In this document: one piece after another, positions 1 to 7,113 of the stretch
Layout of the letters: the number at the start of each line of letters is the position of its first letter
Position numbering within the stretch: the first letter of the stretch is position 1
Assembly: GCA_003153055.1 (NCBI GenBank)
Contig: PMBV01000129.1
Span: 55,039 to 72,028, forward strand
From: Myxococcales bacterium
GTDB taxonomy: Bacteria > Myxococcota > Myxococcia > Myxococcales > Myxococcaceae
Length of the DNA: 16,990 bases
Direction of reading: 5' to 3'
The notes under the pieces: model-generated
What the model was told of the DNA's origin: nothing
Databases searched by the model: none
The model's input: only the letters and a program-made list of their open reading frames with translations
Position numbers and translations under genes: made by a program

Positions 1-88
1 CCGGCCAACGGGCGCCGAGCGGCGAGCACGCATTGAACGTCGAGGGTGGGGCTCCTGCCCAACCACCGAGGCCGTCTGGCCAGCCCCT

Positions 89-106
89 CGACAAACTTGG
101 TTGTCG
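89..106. repeat. Imperfect palindrome CGACAA-N6-TTGTCG, possible operator
   Basis: The arms CGACAA (89-94) and TTGTCG (101-106) are perfectly complementary around a 6-bp centre. It shares its arms with the palindrome at 125-141, centre to centre about 35 bp away. Two similar palindromes at this spacing are typical of paired binding sites for a dimeric repressor, but no regulator is identified, so the role is inferred. Confidence 0.5.
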
Positions 107-124
107 CGATCAGAGGCCAATTTG

Positions 125-141
125 CGACAACCTGGTTGTCG
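125..141. repeat. Perfect 17-bp palindrome CGACAACC-T-GGTTGTCG, possible operator
   Basis: Two 8-bp arms are exactly complementary around a single central T. In addition, GGTTGTCGC at 99-107 and GCGACAACC at 124-132 form a 9-bp perfect inverted repeat, so alternative hairpins are possible across 89-141. There is no T-rich run on either side, which argues against an intrinsic terminator and for a protein binding site. Confidence 0.55.
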
Positions 142-637
142 GCCCGAAGAAGGGGCCAGCCCTCACCAGCCTCTGGGCGTATTCCATGGGCTGTACGAGG
201 TCGCCACTTTCTCCGAGCGGGCAGGACGGTGCGAGCAGGCCTTGAGGTGCGCGGGGCCCACCGACAGAGGCGGTCTGGCCAGCGCCTCGCCCCGAGGCCT
301 CGGTGAGCACAGGGGCCACGAGCCCGGCCCTGCACCACTCGACCGATCGGCCGAGGGGCTCGTTGTGCCCGCCGGTGCCACCCGCCTCGCTCGCAGCCCC
401 CGAAGCCCCAGGGCAGTGGCAGCAATCATCAAGCCATAGCCCCAACTCACTCGAGAAGGGCGCTCTCTCGAGGCCAGGTCGGTGGCTCGCGGGTATGCGA
501 CGAGGGAATTGCGCCCGATGGCGTGAGCCGAGCGCCTTGCGGAGTTGCTGGCGACGCCGGGACGTCGCGACCGCGTCAGATTGCGCCATCTCGACGCGAG
601 GGCACGCTCGATTCCAAACCGCGTCTCTTGTCCTCAT

Positions 638-657
638 GCGTCGGGAAGCGTCGACGC
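638..657 (-). terminator. Weak hairpin downstream of ilvD
   Basis: GCGTCG (638-643) and CGACGC (652-657) form a 6-bp GC stem with an 8-nt loop, 13 bp beyond the ilvD stop codon. There is no T tract after it on the minus strand, so termination here is only a possibility. Confidence 0.25.
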
Positions 658-670
658 GGTGCGTGGCTGC

Positions 671-2521
671 CTACTTTGAGAGCTGCGAGACGTCTCTCAC
701 CGCGCCGCGAGCAGCCGACGTGGTCATCGCCGCGTAGGCCTTGAGCGCGCTCGACACCTGCCGCTGCCGGTTGGCTGGCTTCCACGCCGAGCCGGCCTTG
801 GCCTCCATCGCCGCCCTTCGCTGGGCCAGCTCTTCGTCTGAGATGGCCACCCGGATGACTCGCTTGGGAATGTCGATCTCGATGATGTCGCCGTCTCGCA
901 CCAGCCCGATGGCGCCACCCTCCGCCGCCTCGGGTGACACGTGCCCGATGGAGAGGCCCGACGTTCCTCCAGAGAACCGACCATCGGTGACCAAGGCACA
1001 GGCTTTCCCCAGCCCCTTCGACTTGATGTACGACGTCGGGTACAGCATCTCTTGCATCCCAGGGCCGCCGCGGGGCCCTTCGTAGCGCACCACCACCACG
1101 TCGCCCGCCTTCACTCGATCTCCCAAAATCTTCTCCACCGCTTCTTCCTGGCTCTCACACACGACCGCGGGGCCCGAGAAACTGAGAATGGAGGCATCGA
1201 CGCCGGCGGTCTTCACCACGCAGCCGTCCACCGCCAGGTTGCCGTACAGCACCGCGAGGCCGCCGTCCCTCGAATAGGCGTGGGCCACGTCGCGAATGCA
1301 GCCGCCCACTCGGTTGTCGTCGAGGCTGGGGTAGCGCTTGTCTTGGCTGAAGGCGACCTGGGTGGGCACGCCTCCCGGGGCCGCCCGGAAAAAGTCCTTC
1401 TTCGCGGGATCTCGGGTGACTCGCACGTCCCACTCGGCCAGCGCCTGGCCCAAGCTCGCGGCGTGTACCGTCTTGGCGTCGCGGTGCAACAGCCCACCCC
1501 GGTCGAGCTCGCCCAAGATGCCGACGACGCCGCCAGCCCGGTGCACGTCTTCAAGATGGTACTGCTGGCTCGACGGCGCCACCTTGCAGAGGTTGGGGAC
1601 CTTGCGCGAAAGCCGGTCGATGTCCTTCATCGAGAAATCGACGCCTGCTTCCTGGGCCGCGGCCAGCAAGTGCAGCACCGTGTTGGTCGAGCCGCCCATG
1701 GCGATGTCGAGGCTCATGGCGTTCTCGAAGGCCTGCATGGTGGCGATGGAGCGCGGCAGCACCGAGGCGTCATCTTGCTCGTACCACCGGCGGGCCAGCG
1801 ACACGATGAGCCGCCCCGCCCGCGTGAACAGCCCCTGGCGATCAGCGTGGGTGGCGAGCAGCGAGCCGTTCCCCGGCAGCGCCAAGCCCAGGGCCTCGGT
1901 GAGGCAGTTCATCGAGTTGGCCGTGAACATCCCCGAGCATGAGCCGCAGGTGGGGCACGCGCTGCGCTCCATCTCAGCGACGACCTCATCGCTCTCCTTG
2001 GGGTTGGCGGCGGCGATCATCGCGTCGATGAGATCGAGCGCCACGGGCTGGTCATGAATGACGGCCTTGCCGGCCTCCATCGGGCCGCCCGAAACGAAGA
2101 CCGTGGGCAGGTTGAGGCGCAGCGCGGCGTTCAGCATGCCCGGGGTGATTTTGTCGCAGTTGCTGATGCACACCAGCGCGTCGGCGGTGTGGGCGTTCAC
2201 CATGTACTCCACCGAGTCGGCGATGATCTCCCGCGAGGGCAGCGAGTAGAGCATGCCAGCGTGGCCCATCGCGATGCCGTCGTCGATGGCGATGGTGTTG
2301 AACTCCTTGGCCACCCCACCGGCGGCCTCGACCTCCCGGGCCACCAACTGGCCCAGGTCCTTCAGGTGCACGTGCCCAGGCACGAACTGGGTGAAGGAGT
2401 TGACGATCGCGATGATGGGCTTGCCGAAGTCGCCCTCCTTCATCCCCGTGGCGCGCCACAGGGCCCGCGCACCGGCCATGTTGCGGCCGTGAGTGGAGGT
2501 ACGAGAACGGTATGCAGGCAT
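671..2521 (-). CDS. ilvD: Dihydroxy-acid dehydratase (IlvD)
   Basis: A cytoplasmic iron-sulfur enzyme that dehydrates 2,3-dihydroxy-isovalerate and 2,3-dihydroxy-3-methylvalerate to the 2-keto acids, the step before transamination in valine and isoleucine synthesis. The protein has 616 residues, the length of E. coli IlvD. Visible family motifs are NCDKITPGM (cluster ligand Cys122), [10 protein letters not shown] (Cys189, Cys192 and cluster ligand Cys195), and near the C-terminus [20 protein letters not shown]. The open frame extends 22 codons further upstream, but the start at [10 protein letters not shown] matches the family N-terminus and has GGAG (2530-2533) 8 nt before it. The lipoprotein gene ends 88 bp upstream on the same strand, so cotranscription is possible though no functional link is evident. 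Confidence 0.97.
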   Translation of the reverse strand: MPAYRSRTSTHGRNMAGARALWRATGMKEGDFGKPIIAIVNSFTQFVPGHVHLKDLGQLVAREVEAAGGVAKEFNTIAIDDGIAMGHAGMLYSLPSREIIADSVEYMVNAHTADALVCISNCDKITPGMLNAALRLNLPTVFVSGGPMEAGKAVIHDQPVALDLIDAMIAAANPKESDEVVAEMERSACPTCGSCSGMFTANSMNCLTEALGLALPGNGSLLATHADRQGLFTRAGRLIVSLARRWYEQDDASVLPRSIATMQAFENAMSLDIAMGGSTNTVLHLLAAAQEAGVDFSMKDIDRLSRKVPNLCKVAPSSQQYHLEDVHRAGGVVGILGELDRGGLLHRDAKTVHAASLGQALAEWDVRVTRDPAKKDFFRAAPGGVPTQVAFSQDKRYPSLDDNRVGGCIRDVAHAYSRDGGLAVLYGNLAVDGCVVKTAGVDASILSFSGPAVVCESQEEAVEKILGDRVKAGDVVVVRYEGPRGGPGMQEMLYPTSYIKSKGLGKACALVTDGRFSGGTSGLSIGHVSPEAAEGGAIGLVRDGDIIEIDIPKRVIRVAISDEELAQRRAAMEAKAGSAWKPANRQRQVSSALKAYAAMTTSAARGAVRDVSQLSK

Positions 2522-2529
2522 CGGCTTGG

Positions 2530-2533
2530 CTCC
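2530..2533 (-). promoter_or_regulatory. Ribosome binding site deciding the ilvD start
   Basis: GGAG on the minus strand, 8 nt upstream of the ATG at 2521. It supports the 616-residue form over the longer open frame beginning at 2587. Confidence 0.6.
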
Positions 2534-2609
2534 AAAGAGGGGAGAAACGAGGGCCGAACTGTACCTGCTCAGCCCCGTCGACGCCATGCTCGCCCGCTGG
2601 TCGGTGGGG

Positions 2610-3905
2610 CTACCTCAACGCCGCCGCGCGGGTCGACGCGGTCACCGTGAAGCGCTGCTGCACGTTCTGGAACTCGCCCTCGAAGCGCGGGTAGCGCCAG
2701 GTGGCGAACTGCCGTTTGAGGCACGCGGCCAGCGGGGTCGCGTCGAGGTCGGCCCTCAGGTGCGCGTCGTAGACCCGGCCGTCGTTGCGCACGACCCAGA
2801 ACACATCGTAGTGCCGCGCATCGGGTGGGACGAGCCGGCGCGCCTCCTCCGCTAGGCACTCCTCGAGGAGCGGGGAATAGTGCTGGTTCACCGTCTTCAC
2901 CTCGACCGCCGTCAACCCCGCCCCGCCTTTCTTCCGGGAGAAGTCGCGAAAGGACCAGCTCCCGGCGACCTGTTTCTCGAGGCGTCGGCAGGTGCCCGTA
3001 CCCTCGTCCGCGTCGAGCTTGGCACAGACCCCATCGAGCTCCACGGCGCGCACCCACGGCCTCAGCTCGGGCTCCACGGTGCTGGCCGTCACCTGCCCAT
3101 CACGAATGAGCGCACGCGCCGCCGCGGCCAAGTCTCCTTTGGCCTGGGCCAACGTCGCCATGGCCACGAGGGCCCGGTGCCGCGCCACCACGCAGCCCGG
3201 GGCCGCGCAGTGCTCCTGAGCCCGGTCGAGCGCCGCCAGCCGACGCCCGTCATCTTTCTCGGCCAGGGCACGCACGAGGCCCGCCCGGGCCGCGAGCACG
3301 TCGTCTTGGGCCAGCGCCGCCGCCCGCTCGACTTTCCCGATGCAGGCCTTGGGGTCCCGTACCCCCAGACAGGCCTCGGCCTCGCGCAGCCGAGTCGCCA
3401 CGGCAGACGGCCCCGGACCCCGCAGTTGCTCCAGCGCCGAGAGCGCCCGGGCCCTGCAGCTCTCGAGCTCCTCGGGGCCACAGCTCCGTCTCCAGGCGAG
3501 GGCGGCGGCCTGGGCCGAGGCGAGGTCGCCCGCCTCTTTCTCGATGGCGAAGGCGAGCTGTCCCGCTTCGTGCCGCTCACGCCCGTGGAGCGTCTTGGCC
3601 GCCTCCACCGCCGCCGCCGCCGCCGCGCGCCCCTCGTCGAGCTGATGCGCCTTGAGCGCGGCTCGGGCCTGGTCGCGGGCCACCCGGTAGGCCTCTGTTC
3701 GATCGGCCTTGGGGGCTGACGCCTCGGGTCGCTCGACCGGCGCTCGGTGCCTCGGGGCCGCCTCGGGCGCCCAGGCGGTGGCCAATTCTTCGTCGCTCGG
3801 CCCGGGCGCAGGAGTGTAGCTCGACCCCGCCACGGAGCGCGGCCCATCGGGCTCGCTCGTGACGCAGCCAGCACAGCACAGGAGCACCGCGAGCCGACCC
3901 CACAT
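2610..3905 (-). CDS. Lipoprotein with Cys-containing helical middle and AgmX/PglI-like C-terminal domain
   Basis: A predicted 431-residue envelope protein. The N-terminus [14 protein letters not shown] resembles a short lipoprotein signal with Cys14 as the lipid-bearing residue; the lipobox is imperfect (Cys at -3). Residues about 20-75 are Pro/Ala-rich and linker-like. About 75-320 are Ala/Arg/Glu-rich helices with several Cys, resembling TPR/Sel1-type helical repeats. About 337-425 resemble the AgmX/PglI C-terminal domain of myxobacterial motility and envelope proteins: two conserved Cys (about 350 and 395) bracket a beta-rich [13 protein letters not shown] segment, followed by FATWRYPRF. 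The frame is open 47 codons further upstream, but only this start gives a signal peptide; no strong ribosome site precedes it. The function is unknown. It is divergent from the PilZ gene and upstream of ilvD. Confidence 0.75.
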   Translation of the reverse strand: MWGRLAVLLCCAGCVTSEPDGPRSVAGSSYTPAPGPSDEELATAWAPEAAPRHRAPVERPEASAPKADRTEAYRVARDQARAALKAHQLDEGRAAAAAAVEAAKTLHGRERHEAGQLAFAIEKEAGDLASAQAAALAWRRSCGPEELESCRARALSALEQLRGPGPSAVATRLREAEACLGVRDPKACIGKVERAAALAQDDVLAARAGLVRALAEKDDGRRLAALDRAQEHCAAPGCVVARHRALVAMATLAQAKGDLAAAARALIRDGQVTASTVEPELRPWVRAVELDGVCAKLDADEGTGTCRRLEKQVAGSWSFRDFSRKKGGAGLTAVEVKTVNQHYSPLLEECLAEEARRLVPPDARHYDVFWVVRNDGRVYDAHLRADLDATPLAACLKRQFATWRYPRFEGEFQNVQQRFTVTASTRAAALR

Positions 3906-3996
3906 GAAGCAAGGTTGTGCCGCGCCGGGCTCGAACGCAACACTCGAAGAGGAGCAAAAAGTTGCGTCGCGGCGGCCCTGTGGGACCGTGGGTGAC
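3906..3996. promoter_or_regulatory. Divergent intergenic region with inverted repeat ACGCAAC/GTTGCGT
   Basis: These 91 bp separate the divergently transcribed lipoprotein and PilZ genes and so should carry both promoters. ACGCAAC (3935-3941) and GTTGCGT (3961-3967) are perfectly complementary 7-bp arms separated by 19 bp that include an AAAAA run. No consensus -35/-10 pair is clear. Confidence 0.4.
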
Positions 3997-4341
3997 ATGG
4001 ACGACAGACGCCAAGGTCGATCGACGGTACGCCTCCCGGTCTCCATTCATCGCCGCGCGGCAGCGTTGACGGCCGACGTGTCGAACGAAGGCTTCTGCCT
4101 CGAGACGCCGGCGGTCCTCACCGCGGGCCAAGACGTGTCGGGCTACGTGCTGCACGGAGACAAGGAGCTCACCTGGAGCGGACGGGTGCACTGGTTCGAG
4201 GCCGGTGACCCCATGCTCTCCACCTGGCACCGGGTGGGCGTGAAGTTCACCTCGGTCTCGGCCGGCCTCCGAGCGCTGTTGTCGCTGACCCAGAAGGAAG
4301 CCCATTCCAAAAAGCGGGCGGGCCGCGCAGAATGGCCGTGA
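3997..4341 (+). CDS. PilZ domain protein (predicted c-di-GMP binding)
   Basis: A 114-residue single-domain PilZ protein, likely a cytoplasmic receptor for cyclic di-GMP. Both ligand-binding signatures are present: RxxxR (Arg4-Arg8) at the N-terminus and (D/N)xSxxG as DVSNEG (Asp27, Ser29, Gly32). They are followed by the beta-barrel with the WSGRVHWFE and HRVGVKF strands. The frame is open 46 codons upstream, but that extension lacks family character and crosses the divergent promoter region; starting at MDDRRQGR places the RxxxR motif as in other short PilZ proteins. The ribosome site is weak (GGGTG). The lytic transglycosylase starts 52 bp downstream on the same strand, which suggests a link between c-di-GMP signalling and wall remodelling (inference). 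Confidence 0.88.
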   Translation: MDDRRQGRSTVRLPVSIHRRAAALTADVSNEGFCLETPAVLTAGQDVSGYVLHGDKELTWSGRVHWFEAGDPMLSTWHRVGVKFTSVSAGLRALLSLTQKEAHSKKRAGRAEWP

Positions 4342-4379
4342 AGCGTCGCGACAGGGCGCCAACGGCATCGAACGCGACA

Positions 4380-4385
4380 GAAGGG
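4380..4385 (+). promoter_or_regulatory. Ribosome binding site deciding the lytic transglycosylase start
   Basis: GAAGGG ends 8 nt before the ATG at 4394. It supports that ATG over the GTG at 4385, which would overlap the site. Confidence 0.55.
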
Positions 4386-4393
4386 TGCGCCTC

Positions 4394-4966
4394 ATGGGGA
4401 AGCTCTTGCGGCGGCTCAGCTGGTGGCAACGGCTCACGCTGCTGGCGTGCGCTCCGTTGTTGCTCTTGAATCTCTCGGTCGCCTTCTTCGGCCACAGCGC
4501 GGTGTTCCCCCTCTCGCCGTTCTACGTTCCCGAGAAGTGGAGCGCCCTCAAGGCCTACGCCCGCCATCGGCCCTGGTGTCTGTTGACGTTCGGCCACGAC
4601 GACATCGGGGGCCTCACCGAGGCGGCGGAGCGGCGCCATCACCTCCCCAGGGGGCTGATGCGGGCCATCGTCGAGGTCGAATCAGGGAGCCGGCCGCACC
4701 GCATTTCGGCCGCTGGAGCGATGGGCGCCGCCCAGCTCATGCCCGGGACGGCCCGCATGCTCGGCGTGAAGGACCCCTTCGACCCCAAGAGCTCCATCGA
4801 CGCGGGGGCCAGGTACCTCCGGGGGTTGCTCGATCGCACCGGAGACGTGCGGCTGGCGGTGGCCGCGTACAACGCCGGCCCGGGGAACGTGACCGACCGA
4901 GTCCCTCACAACGGGGAAACCGAGTACTACGTGGCGCGGGTGATGGAGCGCCTCAAGGCCGATTAG
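4394..4966 (+). CDS. Membrane-anchored SLT-type lytic transglycosylase
   Basis: A 190-residue protein that should cleave the MurNAc-GlcNAc bond of peptidoglycan in the periplasm. Residues about 12-34 form one hydrophobic segment, a signal anchor or uncleaved signal. The SLT/lysozyme-like domain spans about 72-185: the catalytic glutamate is predicted as Glu96 in VEVES, followed by AMGAAQLMPGTA (the family's GAxGLMQLMP, here with Ala-Ala for Leu-Met) and AYNAGPGNV (158-166). ETEYYVARV near the end matches the family's ETxxYV motif. It is short compared with Slt70 or MltC and has no LysM or SH3 domain. It lies 52 bp after the PilZ gene and 124 bp before pheA, so pairing with PilZ is plausible and membership of the aromatic operon less so. 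Confidence 0.9.
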   Translation: MGKLLRRLSWWQRLTLLACAPLLLLNLSVAFFGHSAVFPLSPFYVPEKWSALKAYARHRPWCLLTFGHDDIGGLTEAAERRHHLPRGLMRAIVEVESGSRPHRISAAGAMGAAQLMPGTARMLGVKDPFDPKSSIDAGARYLRGLLDRTGDVRLAVAAYNAGPGNVTDRVPHNGETEYYVARVMERLKAD

Positions 4967-5090
4967 GCCCGCTCAAGGCACCAGCAGCATTTCGCGCGAC
5001 GAGTGGTTGCAGTCGAGGACGCAGGGCGTCATGCTGGGCCGGTTGTGAGAGACACCGTCCATCCTGCGGCATGGCCGCGCTCCTAGAGCC

Positions 5091-5936
5091 ATGCACAAGC
5101 CAATTCGGGTCGCCATTCAGGGAATTCGAGCCTCGTTTCACGACGTGGCAGCGAGAAAGTACTTCGCGGGCCGTGACGTCGAGATCGTCGAGTGCGCCAC
5201 CTTTCGGAGCACCTGCGCGGCCCTGAGAGACGACGGCGCCGACGTGGCGGTGATGGCCATCGAGAACACCATCGCGGGGAGCATTCTCCCCAACTACTCG
5301 CTGCTCGAGGCCCACGAGTTCCTCATCTTCGGAGAGGTCTACCTGCGCATCGAGCTGGCGCTGCTGGCGCTGGCCGGACAGACGGTCGACGACATCACCA
5401 CGGTGCAGTCACACCCGATGGCGCTGCTCCAGTGCGAAGACTTCTTCAACCGACACCCCCAGATGGAGATCGTCGAGGGCGCCGACACGGCCATGAGCGC
5501 CAAGCGCGTCGCCGAGGCCGGCCTCAAGGGCCACGGGGCCATCGCTCCCCGGCTGGCCGCCGAGACGTTCGGCCTCGAGGTGCTGGAGGACGGCATCGAG
5601 ACGAGCAAGAAGAACTACACCCGGTTCCTGGTGCTGTGCCGGCGAGCCGACGGCAAGCGCTGGGCCCAGCCCGAGGCGTCGGACAAGGCCAGCATTCGCT
5701 TCGAAATCCCCCACCACCCGGGGAGCCTCGTCGAGGTGCTCGAGGTGTTTCGGGCCCACGACATCAACATGACGAAGATTCAGTCGCTGCCGATTCTCGG
5801 GCGGCCCTACCAGTACGGGTTCCACGTCGACCTCGAGTGGGGCGACTCACAGCGGTACGCCGCGTTCCTCATCGCGCTGGCCGAGAAGACGACCCACATC
5901 ACTCACTTCGGGGACTACCCGCGCGGGGAGCGATGA
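5091..5936 (+). CDS. pheA: Prephenate dehydratase with C-terminal ACT domain (PheA)
   Basis: Converts prephenate to phenylpyruvate, the committed step to phenylalanine, in the cytoplasm. It has 281 residues. The catalytic domain (about 5-185) shows IQGIRASFHDVAA (family GxxGSF, here with Ala for the last Gly), ENTIAGSI (58-65), SHPMALLQC (107-115) and NYTRF (175-179), which includes the catalytic Thr-Arg-Phe. An ACT domain (about 202-275) carries GSLVEVLEVF and QSLPILGRP. These correspond to the GAL and ESRP phenylalanine-binding motifs of E. coli PheA, the second altered to QSLP, so Phe feedback is likely but its strength uncertain. There is no fused chorismate mutase; that activity is two genes downstream. 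It starts the operon, and its stop overlaps tyrA. The ribosome site is weak. Confidence 0.95.
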   Translation: MHKPIRVAIQGIRASFHDVAARKYFAGRDVEIVECATFRSTCAALRDDGADVAVMAIENTIAGSILPNYSLLEAHEFLIFGEVYLRIELALLALAGQTVDDITTVQSHPMALLQCEDFFNRHPQMEIVEGADTAMSAKRVAEAGLKGHGAIAPRLAAETFGLEVLEDGIETSKKNYTRFLVLCRRADGKRWAQPEASDKASIRFEIPHHPGSLVEVLEVFRAHDINMTKIQSLPILGRPYQYGFHVDLEWGDSQRYAAFLIALAEKTTHITHFGDYPRGER

Positions 5937-6805
5937 TGGAAGTGACGGTGATCGGCCTGGGCCTCATCGGAGGCTCGCTCTGCGCAGCCGTGCGCGAGTG
6001 TGGCCTGGCCAAACGCATCAGGGGCGTCGACTCGAGCCCACTGCACCGGGCCCAGGCGGTGGAGCTGGGGCTGGTCGACGCCGCGCTCCCCCTCGAGGAA
6101 GCGCTGGCCGGCGCCGACCTGGTGGTGCTGGCGATTCCGGTGAACGCCCTCATCGAGCTGTTGCCTCGGGTGCTGACCCAGGCCGACCCCAGTTCGACGG
6201 TGACCGACATGGGCTCGACCAAGGAGCTCATCTGCCGGGCCGTCGAGGGGCACCCGCAGCGCCGGCGCTACGTGCCCTCGCACCCGATGTCGGGCACCGA
6301 GAACTCCGGGCCCACGGCGTTCGTTCCGACGCTGTTCGCCCGCAAGACGGCGGTCATCTGCGAGAAGGAGCTGTGCGAGCCGTTCCACCTCGAGCGGGTC
6401 GAGGGCCTGTACCGGGCGCTGAAGATGCGGCTGGTGCACATGAGCCCCAAGGAGCACGACCTGCACGCGGCCTACGTGTCACACCTCTCGCACGTCATCT
6501 CGTTCGTGCTGGCGAACACGGTGCTCGAGAAGGAGCAAGACGTGAACACCATCTTCGACCTCGCCGGCGGTGGCTTCGAGTCCACCGTGCGCCTGGCGAA
6601 GAGCACGCCCACGATGTGGACGCCCATCTTCGAGCAGAACCGGACGCACGTGCTCAACGCGCTCGACTCGTACCTCGATCACCTGCGGGCGTTTCGCGAC
6701 AGCCTCACCCAGCCCTCCACCGACGAGAACTTCCGACTCATCGAGAACGCCAACCGCATTCGGCGGGCGCTCGAGTCCATGGCCACCCGAGGAACGAAGA
6801 CATGA
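5936..6805 (+). CDS. tyrA: Prephenate dehydrogenase (TyrA)
   Basis: Oxidatively decarboxylates prephenate to 4-hydroxyphenylpyruvate with NAD(P)+, the committed step to tyrosine. It has 289 residues. The N-terminal Rossmann fold begins with [11 protein letters not shown] (GxGxxG), then DMGSTKELI and [11 protein letters not shown] (His116, the position of the conserved catalytic His). The helical C-terminal domain has [12 protein letters not shown] (His183, His186) and [13 protein letters not shown]. There is no ACT domain and no fused mutase. Two adjacent ATG codons are possible: 5933 gives a 4-bp ATGA overlap with pheA, and 5936 a 1-bp overlap. GGGGAG ends at 5930, giving 5-nt spacing to 5936, so that start was chosen. 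The sequence strongly recalls Flavobacteria-type TyrA (from memory, not searched). The stop overlaps the mutase start. Confidence 0.95.
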   Translation: MEVTVIGLGLIGGSLCAAVRECGLAKRIRGVDSSPLHRAQAVELGLVDAALPLEEALAGADLVVLAIPVNALIELLPRVLTQADPSSTVTDMGSTKELICRAVEGHPQRRRYVPSHPMSGTENSGPTAFVPTLFARKTAVICEKELCEPFHLERVEGLYRALKMRLVHMSPKEHDLHAAYVSHLSHVISFVLANTVLEKEQDVNTIFDLAGGGFESTVRLAKSTPTMWTPIFEQNRTHVLNALDSYLDHLRAFRDSLTQPSTDENFRLIENANRIRRALESMATRGTKT

Positions 6806-7113
6806 AGGAAACACCAGCCGAGCTCCGTCGCCTGCGCCGAAGGATCGACACCATCGACCGCCGCGTGCTCGGGGCCCTGGCCGACCGGTTCCAGGTCGTC
6901 AAGCAGATAGGCGAGCTCAAACAGAAAATGAAGATGGACACCTACCAAGCCTCGCGATGGGAAGAGCTGCTCGCCGCGCGCCTCACCCAAGCGGGGAAGC
7001 TGGGCCTCGACGACAGCTTCACCAAGGCCTTCTTCCACCTCATTCACGAGGAGGCGCTCTCGGTGCAGCGCGGCATCGTCGCCAAGGCCAGGCGCCGGGG
7101 GAGAGCCTCATGA
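6802..7113 (+). CDS. Stand-alone AroQ-type chorismate mutase
   Basis: Catalyses the Claisen rearrangement of chorismate to prephenate, feeding both PheA and TyrA. The 103 residues are all-helical: [19 protein letters not shown] at the start, a second helix about 52-66, and [12 protein letters not shown] at the end. By comparison with the E. coli AroQ domain, Arg29, Lys40, Arg52 and Gln89 fall on active-site positions. The residue after Arg52 is Trp, where E. coli has an active-site Glu; the RWEEL pattern resembles the mutase domain fused to DAHP synthase in Bacteroidota. The C-terminus is basic ([10 protein letters not shown]). It overlaps tyrA by 4 bp upstream and the DAHP synthase by 4 bp downstream, so translation is probably coupled, consistent with a mutase/DAHP synthase complex. 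Confidence 0.92.
   Translation: MKETPAELRRLRRRIDTIDRRVLGALADRFQVVKQIGELKQKMKMDTYQASRWEELLAARLTQAGKLGLDDSFTKAFFHLIHEEALSVQRGIVAKARRRGRAS

Larger units (their letters stand above)
68..289. repeat. Imperfect direct repeat pair (68-90 and 267-289)
   Basis: The 23 bp at 68-90 recur at 267-289 with two C-to-G differences (21/23 identical). Both copies contain the palindrome CTGGCCAG. In the second copy GAGGCG and CGCCTC flank it and extend the dyad. The copies are about 199 bp apart in non-coding DNA. They may be relics of a local duplication or a dispersed intergenic repeat, which the window cannot resolve. Confidence 0.5.
1..670. other. Non-coding region left of ilvD; no convincing gene
   Basis: This stretch lies downstream of the ilvD stop and reaches the window edge. 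Several frames are open on both strands, as expected at this GC content, but their translations are rich in Arg, Pro, Gly and Ala, show no recognisable domain and lack convincing ribosome binding sites. What it does hold is a cluster of TTGTCG/CGACAA inverted repeats (89-141), an imperfect 23-bp direct repeat (68-90 and 267-289), a perfect 12-bp palindrome CCGAGGCCTCGG (292-303) and a weak hairpin behind ilvD (638-657). It may contain the promoter of a gene beyond the left edge, but no -35/-10 pair is clear. Confidence 0.6.

Noticed and set aside
2..439. Frame open from the left edge, possible end of an upstream gene
   Set aside because: Composition is Arg/Pro/Gly-rich and low in the usual hydrophobic core residues; it passes through the palindromes and repeats, and no domain is seen. 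It cannot be excluded without sequence to the left.
941..1942. Plus-strand open frame of 333 codons across ilvD
   Set aside because: Antisense to ilvD, with no family features.
5018..5048. Hairpin GACGC-AGG-GCGTC and mini frame MLGRL before pheA, considered as a Phe/Tyr attenuator
   Set aside because: The mini frame has no Phe or Tyr codons, the stem is only 5 bp and there is no T tract or competing stem.
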